Positions 14,332 through 22,010 of a stretch of 40,030 nucleotides of DNA are shown here, piece after piece. Position numbers and translations under genes: made by a program. Below the pieces are notes generated by a model. That model was not told where the DNA came from and did not search any database. It worked only from the letters and a program-made list of their open reading frames with translations. Position 1 is the stretch's first letter. Every line of letters begins with the position of its first letter. This stretch comes from Gammaproteobacteria bacterium RIFCSPHIGHO2_12_FULL_37_14. GTDB taxonomy: Bacteria; Pseudomonadota; Gammaproteobacteria; DSM-16500. The stretch covers positions 10,289-50,318 of the forward strand of contig MGXV01000003.1 in assembly GCA_001801485.1 (NCBI GenBank), given 5' to 3'.

Positions 14332-15380
14332 ACGAGGTATTTATTCGTGAGCTTAAGCTTGATGATAAGCTTGATTTTGTAAACGCTATGCAACGTAGCC
14401 AATCGTTGCATCATCCGTGGGTTAAAGCTCCTCTAACTTCTCAAGAATTTGATGAATATTTCCAACGTTTCCAACAGCCAAATCAAAAGAATTTTTTGGT
14501 TTGCGATCAATCTAAGAATATCGTTGGTGCTTTTAACGTCAATGAAATTGTTCGTGGATTATTTCAGAATGCTTATCTAGGTTTTTATGCAGTCGCTGAT
14601 TTTGCCGGTAAAGGTTATATGAGTGCGGGCTTGAAATTGGTTTTGGAGAAAGTTTTTAATGAATTAGCATTACACCGACTGGAAGCAAACATTCAGCCTG
14701 AAAATACTCGTTCCATTCAGTTAATAAAAAAGAATGGTTTTCGTTATGAGGGTTTTTCACCCCGCTATTTAATAATTAATAATGAATGGTGTGGTCATGA
14801 GCATTGGGCTATGACTGTCGAGGATTATATAAGAAACGAATCTGAAGTGCTTAAAAGAGATCATGTTGATATCGTTCCGTACAATCCTGAATGGTCTGAT
14901 ATGGCAAATGCAGAGATAAGTAAATTAAGGTCGGTATTGCCATTTAAAAACATAATTGATATCCAACATGTTGGAAGCACCGCTATCCCTGGAATTTCAG
15001 CAAAACCTATCATAGATATTCAAATTGCAGCTAATTCATTAGAAGAAATGAAAGTAATCGCTATTCCTGCATTACAAAAATTGGGTTATGAATATTGGTA
15101 TGAAAATCCTGATCCCGAACGTATGTTTTTTGTAAAGGGTATGCCTCCTTTTGGTGAAAAGCGAACACATCATGTTCATATTGTTGAGCCAACCTCGAAA
15201 CATTGGCAAGAGAAAATACTTTTTAGAGATTATTTAATTACCCACCCTGAAATTGCGCAAAAGTATCAACAATTAAAAATCGTACTGGCGCAGCAATATA
15301 CTTATGATCGCGAGGAATATACAAATGCAAAAGGTGAATTTGTTAATAAAATTTTACAATTAGCGAAAAATAAAAAATGA
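14328..15380 (+). CDS. GNAT acetyltransferase fused to GrpB/UPF0157 nucleotidyltransferase-like domain
   Basis: The 350-aa protein has two domains. Residues 1-168 are a RimJ-type GNAT: VFIRELKLDDKLDFVNAMQR, acetyl-CoA loop DFAGKGYMSAGLKLVLEKVF, then HRLEANIQPENTRSIQLIKK. Residues ~178-350 are a complete GrpB/UPF0157 domain: DIVPYNPEWSDMANAEISKL, then IQHVGSTAIPGISAKPIIDI, KRTHHVHIV and FRDYLITHPEIAQKY. GrpB proteins are a nucleotidyltransferase-fold family of unclear function, often linked to resistance or cofactor enzymes. The fusion suggests that acetylation and nucleotidyl transfer act on the same small molecule. Confidence 0.87.
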   Translation: MNEVFIRELKLDDKLDFVNAMQRSQSLHHPWVKAPLTSQEFDEYFQRFQQPNQKNFLVCDQSKNIVGAFNVNEIVRGLFQNAYLGFYAVADFAGKGYMSAGLKLVLEKVFNELALHRLEANIQPENTRSIQLIKKNGFRYEGFSPRYLIINNEWCGHEHWAMTVEDYIRNESEVLKRDHVDIVPYNPEWSDMANAEISKLRSVLPFKNIIDIQHVGSTAIPGISAKPIIDIQIAANSLEEMKVIAIPALQKLGYEYWYENPDPERMFFVKGMPPFGEKRTHHVHIVEPTSKHWQEKILFRDYLITHPEIAQKYQQLKIVLAQQYTYDREEYTNAKGEFVNKILQLAKNKK

Positions 15381-15794
15381 TAGCGGTGGATTGCATGAAG
15401 ATTACTCTTATTACAAACCTAAAAGTTCCTCTGCACTACAAGGCGGCATCAAAATTACCATTGAAGCAGCGATTAAAAATAATAGAAGAACAAAGTCAAA
15501 AACTTTGTTGAACATTTAAACATCGATTTACAATCGACTCAATAAATCAAGTTAACAACAAATGCAAATAATGTACTCAATATTGTTTTTATAGCTATAA
15601 AAGCAGGGAAACATCTGATCTCGCGGCAATAGGAATATCAAGTCTTGAGCGACCACGAGTGCGAAATTGACTCGCGTGGCTAATATTACTAGACAACTTT
15701 AATTAATTAAACTATCTTTACCAGCTTCTTTTGTTGAATGTGTTTTTTCAGCAACTATTCCTATAACTATATGAAGAAAAAAAAGGGGTTCATC
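15381..15794 (+). other. Intergenic stretch with coding debris and a hairpin
   Basis: Directly after the GNAT-GrpB stop two frames look partly coding. One starts at the ATG overlapping that stop (15377) and runs 44 codons to TGA. Another, 15388-15519, reads GGLHEDYSYYKPKSSSALQG then GIKITIEAAIKNN and stops with TAA. Neither is a recognisable gene; the second looks like the 3' end of a lost gene. A GC-richer hairpin (CCACGAGT 15653-15660 with ACTCGCGTGG ending at 15679) follows. The AT-rich part before 15795 must carry the promoter of the ankyrin gene. Confidence 0.4.
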
Positions 15795-16793
15795 ATGCCT
15801 ATTGTAAAAAAAAATGGCGTAGTAATTGAAATTTCAGGAGACGAATACGCTCAAATTATTTCATTACATGAAAAAATAAAGAACAACGAATCTATTACAG
15901 AATCAATAAGTAAAATTGATCCTGAAAATTTAGAAACCTTGTTAACCTGGTCTAGGTCTTATATGACAGAAGATTGCTGTAATGTAGATAATCTTATGCT
16001 AGTACATCTTGCAGCTAAAATGGGGAATCTTGAAGCACTAAAAGTGCTTTCTTCTACAGGAGTAAAATTAGATTTATATACAGAGAATTACGGGAAAACT
16101 CCTCTTCATTTCGCTGCACGATATAATCATCTTGAGGTAATTGATTATTTAGTCAAAGAAAAACATATGTCTGTTGATATACCGGATAAATTGACTAAAT
16201 ATTATGATAGTGGTCGATTAACTCCGCTTTTTGAATGCGCGACGACTGGATCAGTCGCAGTAGCTGAGAAACTTATTTCACTAGGTGCTAATGTTAATTA
16301 TCAAGGCTTAGAAGGTGATACGCCATTACATTTTGCATGTCGTTATGGAGTAGGTGGAAAACATTCAGAAAATGTCTTTAAATTAATCGATGTTTTGTTA
16401 AAAAATGGTGCGAATCCAGAATTAAGGTGCTGGTATCATGCAATGGTAAAAGATAAAAAAACTTATTCGCCAACATACCGAAAGGTTACTCATTATTACA
16501 CGCCGATTGATACAATTTATAGCGTTCAGGATCGTACCGAAGTACAAAAATTAATAAATACATATTATCCAAATCCGTCATTAGCGCAACAAGTCCATCC
16601 AAATCCATTAGTATTAAATCCATTAGTATTAGAGCAAGCATTAGACAAGCTCCTCGATTCTTTCAGTGGAGTAAAATCGGCCTCATCGATTTCTATATTT
16701 CATAGAAATCAAGAACAAGCCACCGAGGCAGTACTGTTAAATTCTGTTCAATCTCAGGCAGAAGATAATAAAAAAAGAAAAAGAGATATATAG
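15795..16793 (+). CDS. Ankyrin-repeat protein, candidate effector
   Basis: The 332-aa protein has about four ankyrin repeats between residues ~65 and 235: LMLVHLAAKMGNLEALKVLS, GKTPLHFAARYNHLEVIDYL, LTPLFECATTGSVAVAEKLI and DTPLHFACRYG with VFKLIDVLLKNGANPELR. No signal peptide or membrane segment is present. Ankyrin proteins in Legionellales are often type IV-secreted and bind host proteins. ATG 15795 has AAAAGGGG upstream; the open frame extends 19 codons further 5' but without an RBS. It ends in KKRKRDI, which resembles a nuclear localisation signal, but this tail arises at a poly-A run after which another frame continues for 50 codons, so the natural C-terminus is in doubt. Confidence 0.78.
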   Translation: MPIVKKNGVVIEISGDEYAQIISLHEKIKNNESITESISKIDPENLETLLTWSRSYMTEDCCNVDNLMLVHLAAKMGNLEALKVLSSTGVKLDLYTENYGKTPLHFAARYNHLEVIDYLVKEKHMSVDIPDKLTKYYDSGRLTPLFECATTGSVAVAEKLISLGANVNYQGLEGDTPLHFACRYGVGGKHSENVFKLIDVLLKNGANPELRCWYHAMVKDKKTYSPTYRKVTHYYTPIDTIYSVQDRTEVQKLINTYYPNPSLAQQVHPNPLVLNPLVLEQALDKLLDSFSGVKSASSISIFHRNQEQATEAVLLNSVQSQAEDNKKRKRDI

Positions 16794-16953
16794 ACTGAAT
16801 CATCTCGCTAAGTTTGATCCAGATCAACTTTTTTATCGCGATGAAAATACTACTTTGGTCATTCTTTCGCAAGCTGATATTAATGAGGCTTGGCTCAACA
16901 CATTTAATACATTAAGCGCAGTATTCTCTAAGCTATTGCTTTTAATGAAATAA
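16794..16953 (+). pseudogene. Out-of-frame continuation of the ankyrin protein
   Basis: In the +1 frame relative to the ankyrin gene an open stretch reads LNHLAKFDPDQLFYRDENTT then LVILSQADINEAWLNTFNTL and SAVFSKLLLLMK before TAA. This frame is open back across the poly-A tract at 16770-16782 into the ankyrin coding region. A one-base change in the run of seven A would fuse it to the ankyrin protein and give about 385 residues. It is either a frameshift mutation, a sequencing error, or a slippage site. Confidence 0.55.
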
Positions 16954-17009
16954 TATTAGCTGAAAATCGAATATACTTTTACTATGGTTAACTACTATTG
17001 GAAATCCAT

Positions 17010-17918
17010 ATGCCTAATAATAAGTCTACTACTGTCTTTCAGCCACCATCTTTAATTTCTCTTACGGATGAAATACGCGCCGCCGAGCTTGGCGCACATT
17101 TTTTTTATTCCAATGAATTTAAAAGAGCATGTAATGATTACCATACCAATGGAATGAATTGGGAAATAAATAAATTAAAACATTTCTTTAGCGAAGGCTT
17201 GTTACAATTTTATGTAGGCACGCTGATGGATTTTGATTTTAATTATAATTATTCTCAATTTGAAGTGGCTCATCTACAAGCCGCTGATGAACTTAATAAG
17301 CATAAAGAAATACAATTTGAGAATAAATTTAAAAAGTTGACAACTCAAATTGAAAATAATGGTGAACAAGATGATAAAAATGAAAATCGTATTACTGAAA
17401 TTAAAGAAAAGTACGAAAAAAAATATCAAAAATTTAGCATAACAATGTTTCGCCAATATGATGCTGAAAAATTGTTAAAGCTATTTAATCATTTTTCTAT
17501 TTCACCAAAAAATGATGAAGAAAAATTAACTTGGGGAAAGGTTTTAACTACTTTAGTTAGCAAAATTAAAGAAATTCCAGATTTATTGCAGCTTGGAGCT
17601 GATTTCCAATTAATAAAATTACATAATGAAGAGCTAAATTCAGCGTTTCGAAACTATCAAACAGGCAAAGAAAATCTTTTCTCTTATCAATTGTCGAAAA
17701 TGACAGACGAATTGTTAGTTAATGATAAAGAATTAGACGATATACAGTTTAAAATTTATAATTGGGTAAACTATTTTGATGCAGAAGTTAAATATTTTTT
17801 AGCTGTGCACAATAATAATTTAGAGAAAATTCAAGAATGTATTACTGATTTTAAACCAACCATCTCGATTCCTAAACAATTAAATAGAAATACATTATCT
17901 ACTAACAATACTTTATAA
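17010..17918 (+). CDS. Hypothetical coiled-coil protein, candidate effector
   Basis: The 302-aa protein is highly charged and helical. A Lys/Glu-rich stretch around residues 100-145 (EIQFENKFKKLTTQIENNGE, then ITEIKEKYEKKYQKF) is a likely coiled coil. The C-terminus contains an ankyrin-like snatch AVHNNNLEKIQECI. No signal peptide or membrane segment is present and no family is recognised. The ATG at 17010 has TTGGAAAT before it; a TTG at 16998 is an alternative. It follows the ankyrin gene and its shifted tail by about 60 bp on the same strand. Effector status is a guess from neighbourhood and composition. Confidence 0.65.
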   Translation: MPNNKSTTVFQPPSLISLTDEIRAAELGAHFFYSNEFKRACNDYHTNGMNWEINKLKHFFSEGLLQFYVGTLMDFDFNYNYSQFEVAHLQAADELNKHKEIQFENKFKKLTTQIENNGEQDDKNENRITEIKEKYEKKYQKFSITMFRQYDAEKLLKLFNHFSISPKNDEEKLTWGKVLTTLVSKIKEIPDLLQLGADFQLIKLHNEELNSAFRNYQTGKENLFSYQLSKMTDELLVNDKELDDIQFKIYNWVNYFDAEVKYFLAVHNNNLEKIQECITDFKPTISIPKQLNRNTLSTNNTL

Positions 17919-17947
17919 AGAATAAAATAAAAATAAAATAAAAACAT

Positions 17948-17972
17948 CCTCACTCGCTTTTAGCGGGTGAGG
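17948..17972. terminator. Strong hairpin terminator between convergent genes
   Basis: An 11-bp stem with one G-U pair (CCTCACTCGCT, loop TTT, AGCGGGTGAGG) lies between the coiled-coil gene and the convergent membrane-protein gene. On the minus strand it is followed by TGTTTTTATTTTATTTTTA, an excellent T-tract; on the plus strand the tail is weak. It mainly terminates the minus-strand gene and may serve both. Confidence 0.8.
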
Positions 17973-17999
17973 TTTGAGTGTGTGGTGTATCTAATCAGA

Positions 18000-18314
18000 T
18001 TATTGTTTCGGTTTTTCCTTTTTACCTTTTTGATCCATCGGCATATTCATATCAAGCATAGGTTTATTATTTTGCATATTTATTGAGTTCATGATGACAG
18101 TTCTGTCGAAATAACCTGCTCGTTGATACATGGCACCGTATAAGCCTACGCAAATTAAACCTAAAGTAGCCATGATTGTTATGATTAGCCCTATGCACCA
18201 AGCAAATACTTTATAGCATTTATCATCAATTTTTGAAGACCAAGTGAAAAGATAAACGCCAGAGACTAAGGCAATCAATCCAAGAAATATCGCGATATGT
18301 ATGATGAATATCAT
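18000..18314 (-). CDS. Small two-helix membrane protein
   Basis: The 104-aa protein has two transmembrane segments, IHIAIFLGLIALVSGVYLF and VFAWCIGLIITIMATLGLIC, then a polar, Met- and Lys-rich tail (MLDMNMPMDQKGKKEKPKQ). The ATG at 18314 has GGAGGG at 6-nt spacing; an ATG at 18320 abuts the RBS and the longer frame to 18473 has no support. No homologous family is recognised. It has its own strong terminator, so it is likely a monocistronic gene. Confidence 0.65.
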   Translation of the reverse strand: MIFIIHIAIFLGLIALVSGVYLFTWSSKIDDKCYKVFAWCIGLIITIMATLGLICVGLYGAMYQRAGYFDRTVIMNSINMQNNKPMLDMNMPMDQKGKKEKPKQ

Positions 18315-18731
18315 GATCATCCCTCCATTTAAATGTATTTTTATTATCGCATTATTAACCATTCTATTTATTAAAGATTTTGAACTATAAATTTCATAGT
18401 TAGAATAAAACTTATAAAGTTTATACGTATCCTTATCGAATGCTTTAAATTTAATCAATAATTCAATTATCACAAAAATTGTATGAAAATTTTCGGTTTA
18501 TCGTTATCTGTTTAACGAAAAAATAATCTCGTTAACTGTAACATCTATCGATAAGTTACTTAGTTAGTTGTTGGGATTACCCTAGTTAAAATCCTATTAA
18601 ATTAAGTAATCTTACTAATTGTGGTGATTGATTATTATTTTATTTAGCGATTTAAGCTTTGCTTAAGCTTAGTTTTGCTACTCTAAAAGAACACAATGAG
18701 GAATGATAATAAAACAAAAGGGGTGGTTGCT
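18315..18731. other. Divergent promoter region
   Basis: About 400 bp separate the divergent small membrane protein genes. No convincing coding frame is present. A short inverted repeat TTAAGC-TTT-GCTTAA lies near 18652-18666, about 70 bp before the plus-strand start, and could be an operator. The sequence is otherwise AT-rich promoter-like DNA. Confidence 0.45.
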
Positions 18732-19277
18732 ATGAAAGCAAAAAAAATTTGGTTAATATCAAAGGCAACAGGCGAAGCATTTACATTAGGTGCTGGTGTA
18801 ACAGGAATTATATTAAGTATCATCGCTACATTTATTAGTGTTCCGTTGATTATCATGTTTCCTACTATTGGTGTCATGGGAATTATTTTTGCTGGTGCAG
18901 GTATTTACTATGCAATAAAAGATTTAAATAAAAATGAACTAAATAAACAAGATAAAAAATTAGATCATGATAACCATTTGCATGGTGAGAAATATAAGTT
19001 ATCTTCTACTAATAAAATAAAACATCATTTTTCTAAATGGAAGAAAAAACTATCGAAACAAAAATCTACCCATTCTACTTCTAATACAGATACTCCAACT
19101 GCATTCTTTACAGTGATTCTGCAGCCATTGGATACTTATTTGCAAACAAAAAATAATGAAATCGATATAAAAAATAATTTACAAGAATTAAACGCTACGA
19201 TGAGTAATGAAAGATTTGAAGATAAAAAGCCCGATCAAATAGAAAACACTTTTCAAGTTTCACCAAACAATCATTAA
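18732..19277 (+). CDS. Hypothetical membrane-hairpin protein with charged tail
   Basis: The 181-aa protein has two adjacent hydrophobic segments near residues 18-60 (LGAGVTGIILSIIATFISVP, then LIIMFPTIGVMGIIFAGAGI) followed by a long Lys/Asn-rich soluble tail. ATG 18732 has AAAGGGGTGG at good spacing; an ATG at 18696 lacks an RBS. The paired glycine-rich hydrophobic helices plus a polar tail resemble proteins inserted into host vacuole membranes by intracellular bacteria, but that is only an analogy. No family is recognised. Confidence 0.6.
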   Translation: MKAKKIWLISKATGEAFTLGAGVTGIILSIIATFISVPLIIMFPTIGVMGIIFAGAGIYYAIKDLNKNELNKQDKKLDHDNHLHGEKYKLSSTNKIKHHFSKWKKKLSKQKSTHSTSNTDTPTAFFTVILQPLDTYLQTKNNEIDIKNNLQELNATMSNERFEDKKPDQIENTFQVSPNNH

Positions 19278-19293
19278 AATTTGAAATAAAAAA

Positions 19294-19321
19294 AACAGCT
19301 CCCAGTTTTTTGAGAGCTGTT
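19294..19321. terminator. Bidirectional hairpin terminator
   Basis: AACAGCTC (19294-19301) pairs with GAGCTGTT (19314-19321) over 8 bp. On the minus strand a run of T follows directly, making it a good terminator for the Pro/Gln-rich gene; on the plus strand it ends the membrane-hairpin gene with a weaker AT-rich tail. Confidence 0.75.
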
Positions 19322-19352
19322 AAATTTAAATTTTGATAAAAGCTACATGTAT

Positions 19353-19490
19353 TTATTTTTTTGGTGGCTGTTGCCAATCATTTTTTTGTGGTTGTTGAGG
19401 TCTTTGTTGTTGAGGACCTTGTTGAGGTTTTTGCTGAGGTTGTTGTGGTTTGTTTGGATTTTGGTTTTGGTTTGGATAATCGGGTTTCAC
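19353..19490 (-). CDS. 45-aa Pro/Gln-rich peptide
   Basis: A GTG at 19490 is preceded by GGAGGT at 5-nt spacing, an almost perfect Shine-Dalgarno. The product begins MKPDYPNQNQNPNKPQQPQQ and continues with KPQQGPQQQRPQQPQ and ends NDWQQPPKK. It is made almost entirely of Pro, Gln, Asn and Lys, has no hydrophobic segment and must be disordered. The gene has its own terminator at 19294-19321. Function unknown; it could be a polyproline ligand or stress peptide. The long hydrophobic frame opposite it is a shadow. Confidence 0.6.
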   Translation of the reverse strand: MKPDYPNQNQNPNKPQQPQQKPQQGPQQQRPQQPQKNDWQQPPKK

Positions 19491-19639
19491 GTCACACCTC
19501 CGTATGTAAAATTTGTAATACTCCTTTAGTATATCAAAATACATTCAATATTAATTATCGCTTAAAAAAAATAGCTATTTTTTATTCTCTTTAAACGATA
19601 CTGTATTATTTCTGTATTAAAAATATTTTATTGCTGATT

Positions 19640-20068
19640 CTAATATTGATTATTCATATCCGGGAATCGCATTGCATTATCATCTGCGGTACGCATGTCA
19701 TAACTATCGTATTCAGGTGGATAGGCTGTTGTACGGTAATAGCTAGTTGCCTCATGAGAAAAATTAACATAATCGTAAGATTTTTTATGTCTTGAATGCA
19801 TTTTCTCATAACAGCAGGGAGGAAGCGCATTGCATGATTGTATTAGGTAAGGATCATAAACATAATAAACCACCATGCGATATCGACCATGCTGATGCGA
19901 AGCTCGATGTGATTTCACTTTTGAAGACTTATAGAATGATTGAGAACAGGGCGAGCATTCAGGAAGTGGCTCAGAAGCAGAATAAACTAAATAATATTCA
20001 GCGAAAATATTAGAAGAAAGTATTGTAAACATAAAAAATACTATTGTCGAAATAAGAACAACTTTCAT
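19640..20068 (-). CDS. Secreted Cys/Tyr-rich hypothetical protein
   Basis: The 142-aa protein starts with a clear signal peptide (MKVVLISTIVFFMFTILSSN then IFA, likely cut before EYYLVYS). The mature part has two Cys clusters, PECSPCSQSF and SCNALPPCCYEK, and many Tyr and His residues. It is therefore exported and probably disulphide-bonded in the periplasm or outside. GGTGGGAG lies next to the ATG. No family recognised. It is monocistronic and divergent from the signalling operon. Confidence 0.7.
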   Translation of the reverse strand: MKVVLISTIVFFMFTILSSNIFAEYYLVYSASEPLPECSPCSQSFYKSSKVKSHRASHQHGRYRMVVYYVYDPYLIQSCNALPPCCYEKMHSRHKKSYDYVNFSHEATSYYRTTAYPPEYDSYDMRTADDNAMRFPDMNNQY

Positions 20069-20234
20069 CTCCCACCTCTCTTTTTTTTCATATCTTATTT
20101 TAACATTTAATCATCATGCTACATTTTTAGGAAACCTTGGATATTAACAATTTAGAGTATTTGTTAGGCTGAATTTGGCTAATAGCGCAGTATTTAAATC
20201 AATTAAGCTTCCTGATATATCATCTGTACTTAGC

Positions 20235-20240
20235 TATAAT
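20235..20240 (+). promoter_or_regulatory. Consensus -10 box of the signalling operon
   Basis: TATAAT at 20235-20240 is a perfect sigma70 -10 element; the -35 is not obvious. It overlaps an in-frame ATG at 20239, which therefore cannot be the start. The ATG at 20263, preceded by AGGGGAG, is the right one. Confidence 0.65.
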
Positions 20241-20262
20241 GAATAGAATAGGGGAGAAAAAT

Positions 20263-21984
20263 ATGCAAAGTGTAAAATTATTGATTGTAGATGACGAAGT
20301 GGTAGATCGTGCATATTATCAGCGCATGCTGCGACAATCAGCTAATCTTCCATATCAAGCAACAGAAGCAATCAATGGGAAAGAAGCAATAGATTATCTG
20401 CAAAATCATGAAGTGGATTGTATTTTACTTGATTATCAATTACCAGATATGAATGGACTTGATTTATTAAAAAAAATTAAAGAGATTTCAGGAAAATTTG
20501 TGCCAGTTATTATGTTGACTGGAAGAGGAGACGAGCAAGTAGCAGTTAGTGCAATAAAAAATGGCGCAGAAGATTATTTTATTAAAAATAAAATTGAACC
20601 GAATCAATTAATGAAAGCAATTCTAAATGCGATTAGAAGTTCACAACTAAAAAAAACGATTAATCAACAAAAAAAGCAATTAAAGTATTATGCTTATTAC
20701 GACAGCTTAACAGGTTTACTAAATCGACATTCATTTGAAGAAATTTCTGAATATGCTTTATCTGAAGCTAAACGCCTTAATCACGAATTAGCTATTTTAT
20801 TAATTGACCTTGATAATTTTATGTCTATTAATGATACCTTAGGCTACCTAGCTGGTAATGAGATGTTGATAGAAACAGGAAAACGTATTCAAAGCGTTTT
20901 ACCAAAAGAAGTGATTATTTCTCGTTTGGGTGACGATGAATTTGCTGTATTGTTAACTGGTTTAGATATTGATGTCTATGCGGCAAAGATTGCCCATAAA
21001 ATTATTGATGAAATAAATCAACCCTACCAATTAAGTATTGATCAAGCGCGCGTATCTGCAACGATTGGTATAGCATATTATCCAGGATCTGGAAAAAATT
21101 TAAGTGAACTTTTAAAAAATGCCAATATAGCATTAGCACGTGCAAAACAAGCAATGCGTGGAGCATTTCAATTTTATTCAGATGAGCTTAATAAAATTGG
21201 TGAAACTGATATAGAATTAGAAAAATCACTTCAAGATGCAATGAAAATTGAACAAGAGTTTTTTCTTGTTTATCAGCCAATATTTGAATTAAAGACAAAA
21301 AAAATTGTTGGCCTCAATGTTATGATACATTGGCAGCATCCTAAACTCGGACTCATGTTTCCTCAACAATTTATTTCAATTGCCGAGAAAGCTGGTTTGA
21401 TTATCTCCATTAGTAAATGGATGATTGAGAAAATTATACGAGATTATGCAAAAATCAAAGAATTAAAAATGCCACTATTTGAAATTGTAATTAATACCAA
21501 TATTTCGCCATTTCAGTTGGCTAACTATCAAATAAGCGATTCAATTAAAAATTTAGTTGAAGCTACAGATTTACCAGTAAGATATATCGTTTTAGAAATA
21601 AACGAAGCATTATTTTTGCAATACATTGAAACCGAAACAGTAATTGAAAAACTACATGGGATAACCATTCAACCGATCATTTCTTCACTCAACATAGATT
21701 CAACATTTCTTAATAAATTATCTAAGCTACCAATTTCATCATTAAAAATTGATCATTCTATTATAAAAGACATTACGAAGAGGGAGTATAGTACTACGGT
21801 TGTGAAATCGATTATCCAGCTGGCGAACGAGTTGAAAATTAATGTCTTGGCAGAAGGGATCGATGATGAAGAACAATATAACTTTTTACTCGCCCAAGGA
21901 TGTTTATTAGGGCAAGGCGATTATTTGTCTAGACCACTAGCGATAGATGAATTAATTGAACATATAAAACACGAACATATATAA
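20263..21984 (+). CDS. Receiver-GGDEF-EAL protein with degenerate catalytic motifs
   Basis: The 573-aa protein has a receiver domain (acidic pair D10/D11, phospho-acceptor D57 in CILLDYQLPD, T86, K108), a GGDEF domain (~150-310) and an EAL domain (~320-560). The diguanylate cyclase signature is GDDEF instead of GGDEF. The EAL signature is LNVMIHW, so its metal-binding Glu is gone; the DDFG loop is SSLNID; KIDHSI and AEGID survive. It is therefore likely a c-di-GMP-binding or protein-interaction output rather than an active phosphodiesterase, and possibly also not a cyclase. It is the first gene of an operon with a substrate-binding sensor protein and a histidine kinase that may phosphorylate it. 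Confidence 0.85.
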   Translation: MQSVKLLIVDDEVVDRAYYQRMLRQSANLPYQATEAINGKEAIDYLQNHEVDCILLDYQLPDMNGLDLLKKIKEISGKFVPVIMLTGRGDEQVAVSAIKNGAEDYFIKNKIEPNQLMKAILNAIRSSQLKKTINQQKKQLKYYAYYDSLTGLLNRHSFEEISEYALSEAKRLNHELAILLIDLDNFMSINDTLGYLAGNEMLIETGKRIQSVLPKEVIISRLGDDEFAVLLTGLDIDVYAAKIAHKIIDEINQPYQLSIDQARVSATIGIAYYPGSGKNLSELLKNANIALARAKQAMRGAFQFYSDELNKIGETDIELEKSLQDAMKIEQEFFLVYQPIFELKTKKIVGLNVMIHWQHPKLGLMFPQQFISIAEKAGLIISISKWMIEKIIRDYAKIKELKMPLFEIVINTNISPFQLANYQISDSIKNLVEATDLPVRYIVLEINEALFLQYIETETVIEKLHGITIQPIISSLNIDSTFLNKLSKLPISSLKIDHSIIKDITKREYSTTVVKSIIQLANELKINVLAEGIDDEEQYNFLLAQGCLLGQGDYLSRPLAIDELIEHIKHEHI

Positions 21985-22010
21985 AAAAATACTGATGAAG
22001 TTTTTTTCAA

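Noticed and set aside
18000..18473. Longer 157-codon version of the two-helix membrane protein
   Set aside because: The N-terminal 53 codons are AT-rich filler without an RBS, whereas GGAGGG stands right before the ATG at 18314/18320.
19347..19529. Very hydrophobic plus-strand frame that looks like a membrane peptide
   Set aside because: It is the exact antisense of the Pro/Gln-rich gene, whose GGAGGT RBS and terminator favour the minus strand.
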